NCBI GenBank assembly: GCA_003665825.1
Contig: QPFY01000004.1
Span: 1,054,001 to 1,118,000, forward strand
DNA from: Microbotryum silenes-acaulis
Taxonomy: Eukaryota; Basidiomycota; Microbotryomycetes; Microbotryales; Microbotryaceae
DNA length: 64,000 bases
Direction: 5' to 3'
Each line of letters opens with the position of its first letter. The stretch's first letter is position 1. Position numbers and translations under genes: made by a program. Positions 61,648 to 64,000 of this stretch are shown here, piece by piece. The notes beneath the pieces are model-generated. The model worked only from the letters and a program-made list of their open reading frames with translations. It did no database searches and was not told the origin of the DNA.

Positions 61648-62799
61648 ATGAACTCGAACAACCGATCAGCGATGAATACTGCACTCAAGCGGCTCATGAC
61701 CGAGGCAAGTCGACCACGCGACAGACATTCAACCTTTTTTTGCCTCTCACGTGCTCTCCTGACCCATCTACCCATCCATGCCCTCCACAGTACAAGCAGT
61801 TGACCGCATCAGAGAACGAGGACAGCATGTTCACCGCGGGCAAGTCCCATATACCCCTTTCATTGCCATTGCCATCGGCTCGTCCAGTCGCGTGCCTCTG
61901 CCGCACCCGACCACGGCTGCCCACGTATCGGTGTGCCTCACTCATCACCCCTCTCTCTGCGATCTCACAGGCCCGATCTCGGAGAACGACTTTTTCATCT
62001 GGTCCGCGTTGATCCAAGGCCCTTCGGAAACACCGTTCGAAGGTGGCGTCTTCGAGGCCGAATTGACCTTCCCACGCGACTACCCGCTCAGCCCGCCCAA
62101 GGTGAGCAACACGTCAGGGACCCTCGAGTGCTGACCACGACCGCCATGAGCTGATAACTGATCTGCATCCACCTTTACCCCGCTCTCCGCTCATGTTGTC
62201 GTGGACGTGCTTCGTCGTCACGCGCCGCCTCTGCTGCCTTTGTTCAACGACCCCGAAACTCCGACTTGGCCTTCGGGTCATTCTTTCGGCACCCATAGAT
62301 GAAGTTCACACCACCCTTGTTCCACCCCAATAGTCAGTTGAAGTTTTCGTATCCTATTGAATCACCCATTGACATGAACCGGAACCGTCTGCCCCTCCCC
62401 CAGTCTATGCCTCGGGAGATGTCTGCATCTCGATCCTCCACGCCCCCGGCGACGACCCCAACGCGTACGAGTCTTCGTCCGAACGATGGTCCCCCGTCCA
62501 ATCCGTCGAAAAGATCCTCTTGTCCGTCATCAGCATGCTCGCAGGTAAGCCCAACTTCCACCAAAGCACATTGATCCGAGCTAGCAGAGACTGATCTGGG
62601 TTTTCCACTCGCAGAACCGAATATCGAGTCCGGCGCCAACATTGACGCATGTGCAAGTTCTCTCCTTCTCATGGACTCTGTCACTCGATATGATACTAAC
62701 AGCCCATCATTTTCTCCTCTCCAGAAACTTTACCGAGACAACCGCGAGGCGTACGACGACATGATCCGCCAACACGTTAGGCAACAACTCGACCTGTGA
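61648..62799 (+). CDS. UBC7: Ubiquitin-conjugating enzyme E2, UBC7/UBE2G2-type
   Basis: Exons 61648..61704, 61791..61839, 61971..62101, 62299..62332, 62404..62544, 62615..62652, 62725..62799, giving 174 aa. The product follows UBE2G2 closely: [62 protein letters not shown], then the active site [46 protein letters not shown]. The acidic-loop insertion after the catalytic Cys ([11 protein letters not shown]) is diagnostic of Ubc7/UBE2G rather than Ubc4-type E2s. Role: ER-associated degradation with Hrd1/Doa10 and Cue1. Introns 1, 2 and 6 use GC donors (GCAAGT each); conserved residues on both sides of each junction require these sites, and no GT alternative keeps the frame. Confidence 0.95.
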
Positions 62800-63055
62800 A
62801 CAGGATGCCTATTCCGAGAAAGGACGATCTTGATTTCTCTTACATAGTCCCCACTAGTCCTTTAACAATCCGACTTGACCCACGACCCCCTCTACCACCC
62901 TAGTTTCTAACCTCACACCCTGTAGGCATTACGCAAATAATCATCTGCTCCGTCGTTACCTCTCAAAGCAAAGTAGACCGGCCCCGCTCCTTCTCGAGTT
63001 TTGATTTCAATCACACTTCACAACCCAGCACAATTACCCGTTTCACGCGCACCCT

Positions 63056-64000
63056 TCAAACCCTCCTCGGTGGTTCCAACACCGTCCTCAATTCTTCCTC
63101 CCTGTCCTCCTTCTCAGCTTCGGGCAACACCTCGTCGATCGGCGTGACCTTGACTTGGATCTTGTCCCAAAACACCAACTGGTCTTCCTCGGACCGGTCG
63201 GGGTCATGCGCGAATACGGTCGGGTCTTCTCCTCGCTGAAAGGATCAAAGATAAAAGAGACCCTCCATCAGCTTTGAGTGAACCGGGACATCCCTGGGTG
63301 CAGAACTCACCCTCGGTCGTCGTTTCCTCAACGTCTGCGCCATCTTGACCGGCGTGAAATACGCCCCTCTGGCCCTCTTTTTCCCCCCTCCCGCACTGCC
63401 GACTTCCTCCTGCTTCTCCCCCGTAGAAGTAACGGTCTCACCACCCTGATCCGGTTCCTTCCCGAGCCCGTCATGGACAACAAAGACATATTCGCCGACC
63501 AAGTTCCGAGTGGTCGTGATCTCGTAATCGCGCACATGGACGAATTCAAAGCCTTCCTCCTCGTCCGCTCCTCCTTCCTCTTCGTCGTCGTCGTCCAGTA
63601 CCCTCTCCCTCTTCTTCGTATACGCCTGCGCAACCTGATCCGAAACGGGCAAATAGTACCCGACCCTATTATCATCCGCCGGCAACTCGACAGGTCGGAA
63701 CAACGCCCTCGGTAATCTCGGGTCCAAGAACCCATGTCCCCCACCGGTCCCGACCCCATTGGTCCCTTCCTTCTCCGCTCGTTCTCCCGGATCTTCTCCA
63801 AATCGAACGAGGTTGAGTTGATTGGGCCAGAGTTCGGCGTCGGGGAGTACGTCCCACGCTTCTTCGGCTCGGAGATGGGCTTTCGAAGGGTGACGCAGTT
63901 CGGACAAGGGGATATGAGCGGCGGTGAAAGTCGCAGCGATCGTTTTGGCTCGTGCGTCTCGGGATAACGAATCGAGAAGAGGTTCGTCCGGTTTGTGCGC
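63056..64000 (-). CDS. PAF1: PAF1, RNA polymerase II-associated factor 1 (3' part; 5' end beyond window)
   Basis: Two exons visible: >64000..63311 and 63235..63056 (intron 63310..63236, donor GTGAGT, acceptor TTTCAG, phase 0). The visible protein (290 residues) reads LSELRHPSKAHLRAEEAWDVLPDAELWPNQLNLVRFGEDPGER, the Paf1 block with HPSK-HL..YDVLPD.ELW....LVRF.E.PGER. It is followed by RALFRPVELPADDNRVGYYLPV, an acidic stretch (DDDDEEEGGADEEEG), VRDYEITTTRNLVGEYVFVV and a C-terminal KVTPIDEVLPEAEKED. Paf1 scaffolds the elongation complex that promotes H2B ubiquitination and H3K4/K36 methylation. The frame is open to the window edge with no initiator, so the start lies outside. Convergent with UBC7 (256 bp). 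Confidence 0.9.

Noticed and set aside
1..64000. CRISPR arrays, bacterial operons, rRNA genes
   Set aside because: None seen; the window is spliced eukaryotic nuclear DNA.

Overview
The window is nuclear DNA of a GC-rich, intron-dense basidiomycete fungus, most like a Pucciniomycotina (red-yeast or anther-smut type) lineage. This is inferred from gene content and architecture: short introns (mostly 55-130 nt) with GTNNGT-type donors and CTRAY-like branch sites, tight gene packing, and fungal orthologues throughout. I rebuilt 20 protein-coding genes by joining exons whose splice phases agree and whose joined product matches a protein family; they contain about 97 introns. Two are cut by the window edges (SVF1-like at the left, PAF1 at the right). 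Two tRNA-like genes are also present.

Layout, left to right: SVF1-like (-) and an ELMO homologue (+) share an upstream region; then two tandem secreted DUF7029/DUF7223-type paralogues (+) about 2.75 kb apart; a vacuolar-type Ca2+/H+ exchanger (-); a small zinc-ribbon protein (+); two intron-bearing tRNA-like genes (+); methylenetetrahydrofolate reductase (+); a NOSIP-type E3 ligase (+); an unrecognised membrane-anchored protein (+); an ASC-1/TRIP4 homologue (-) head-to-head with a giant TRM732/THADA homologue (+); a DHTKD1-type 2-oxoadipate dehydrogenase E1 (+); a 10-exon fatty-acid-hydroxylase/sterol-desaturase protein (-); a GRAM-VASt sterol-transfer protein (+); condensin SMC2 (-); spliceosomal PRP19 (-); a 4.1 kb gene-poor stretch; NOP58 (+); MMS19 (-); the ERAD ubiquitin-conjugating enzyme UBC7/UBE2G2 (+); and PAF1 (-).

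Most genes are single-copy housekeeping functions (chromosome condensation, splicing, snoRNP, Fe-S delivery/DNA repair, tRNA modification, ribosome quality control, ERAD, one-carbon and lysine metabolism, sterol and ion transport). I see no operon or functional cluster. The accessory parts are the tandem secreted paralogues with their 2.75 kb spacer, and the PRP19-NOP58 gap, which holds a ~390 bp imperfect palindrome (foldback element), a G-quadruplex-forming repeat, an octamer microsatellite and a poorly resolved membrane-protein remnant.

The most unusual observations are: GC-AG introns, three of them in UBC7 and one in the ASC-1 homologue; 13-, 19-, 24-, 25- and 28-nt exons that conserved catalytic motifs require; an initiator ATG apparently split by an intron in MTHFR; and two tRNA-like genes whose anticodon loops do not fit a standard reading. 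I did not find a convincing new defence or mobile system.
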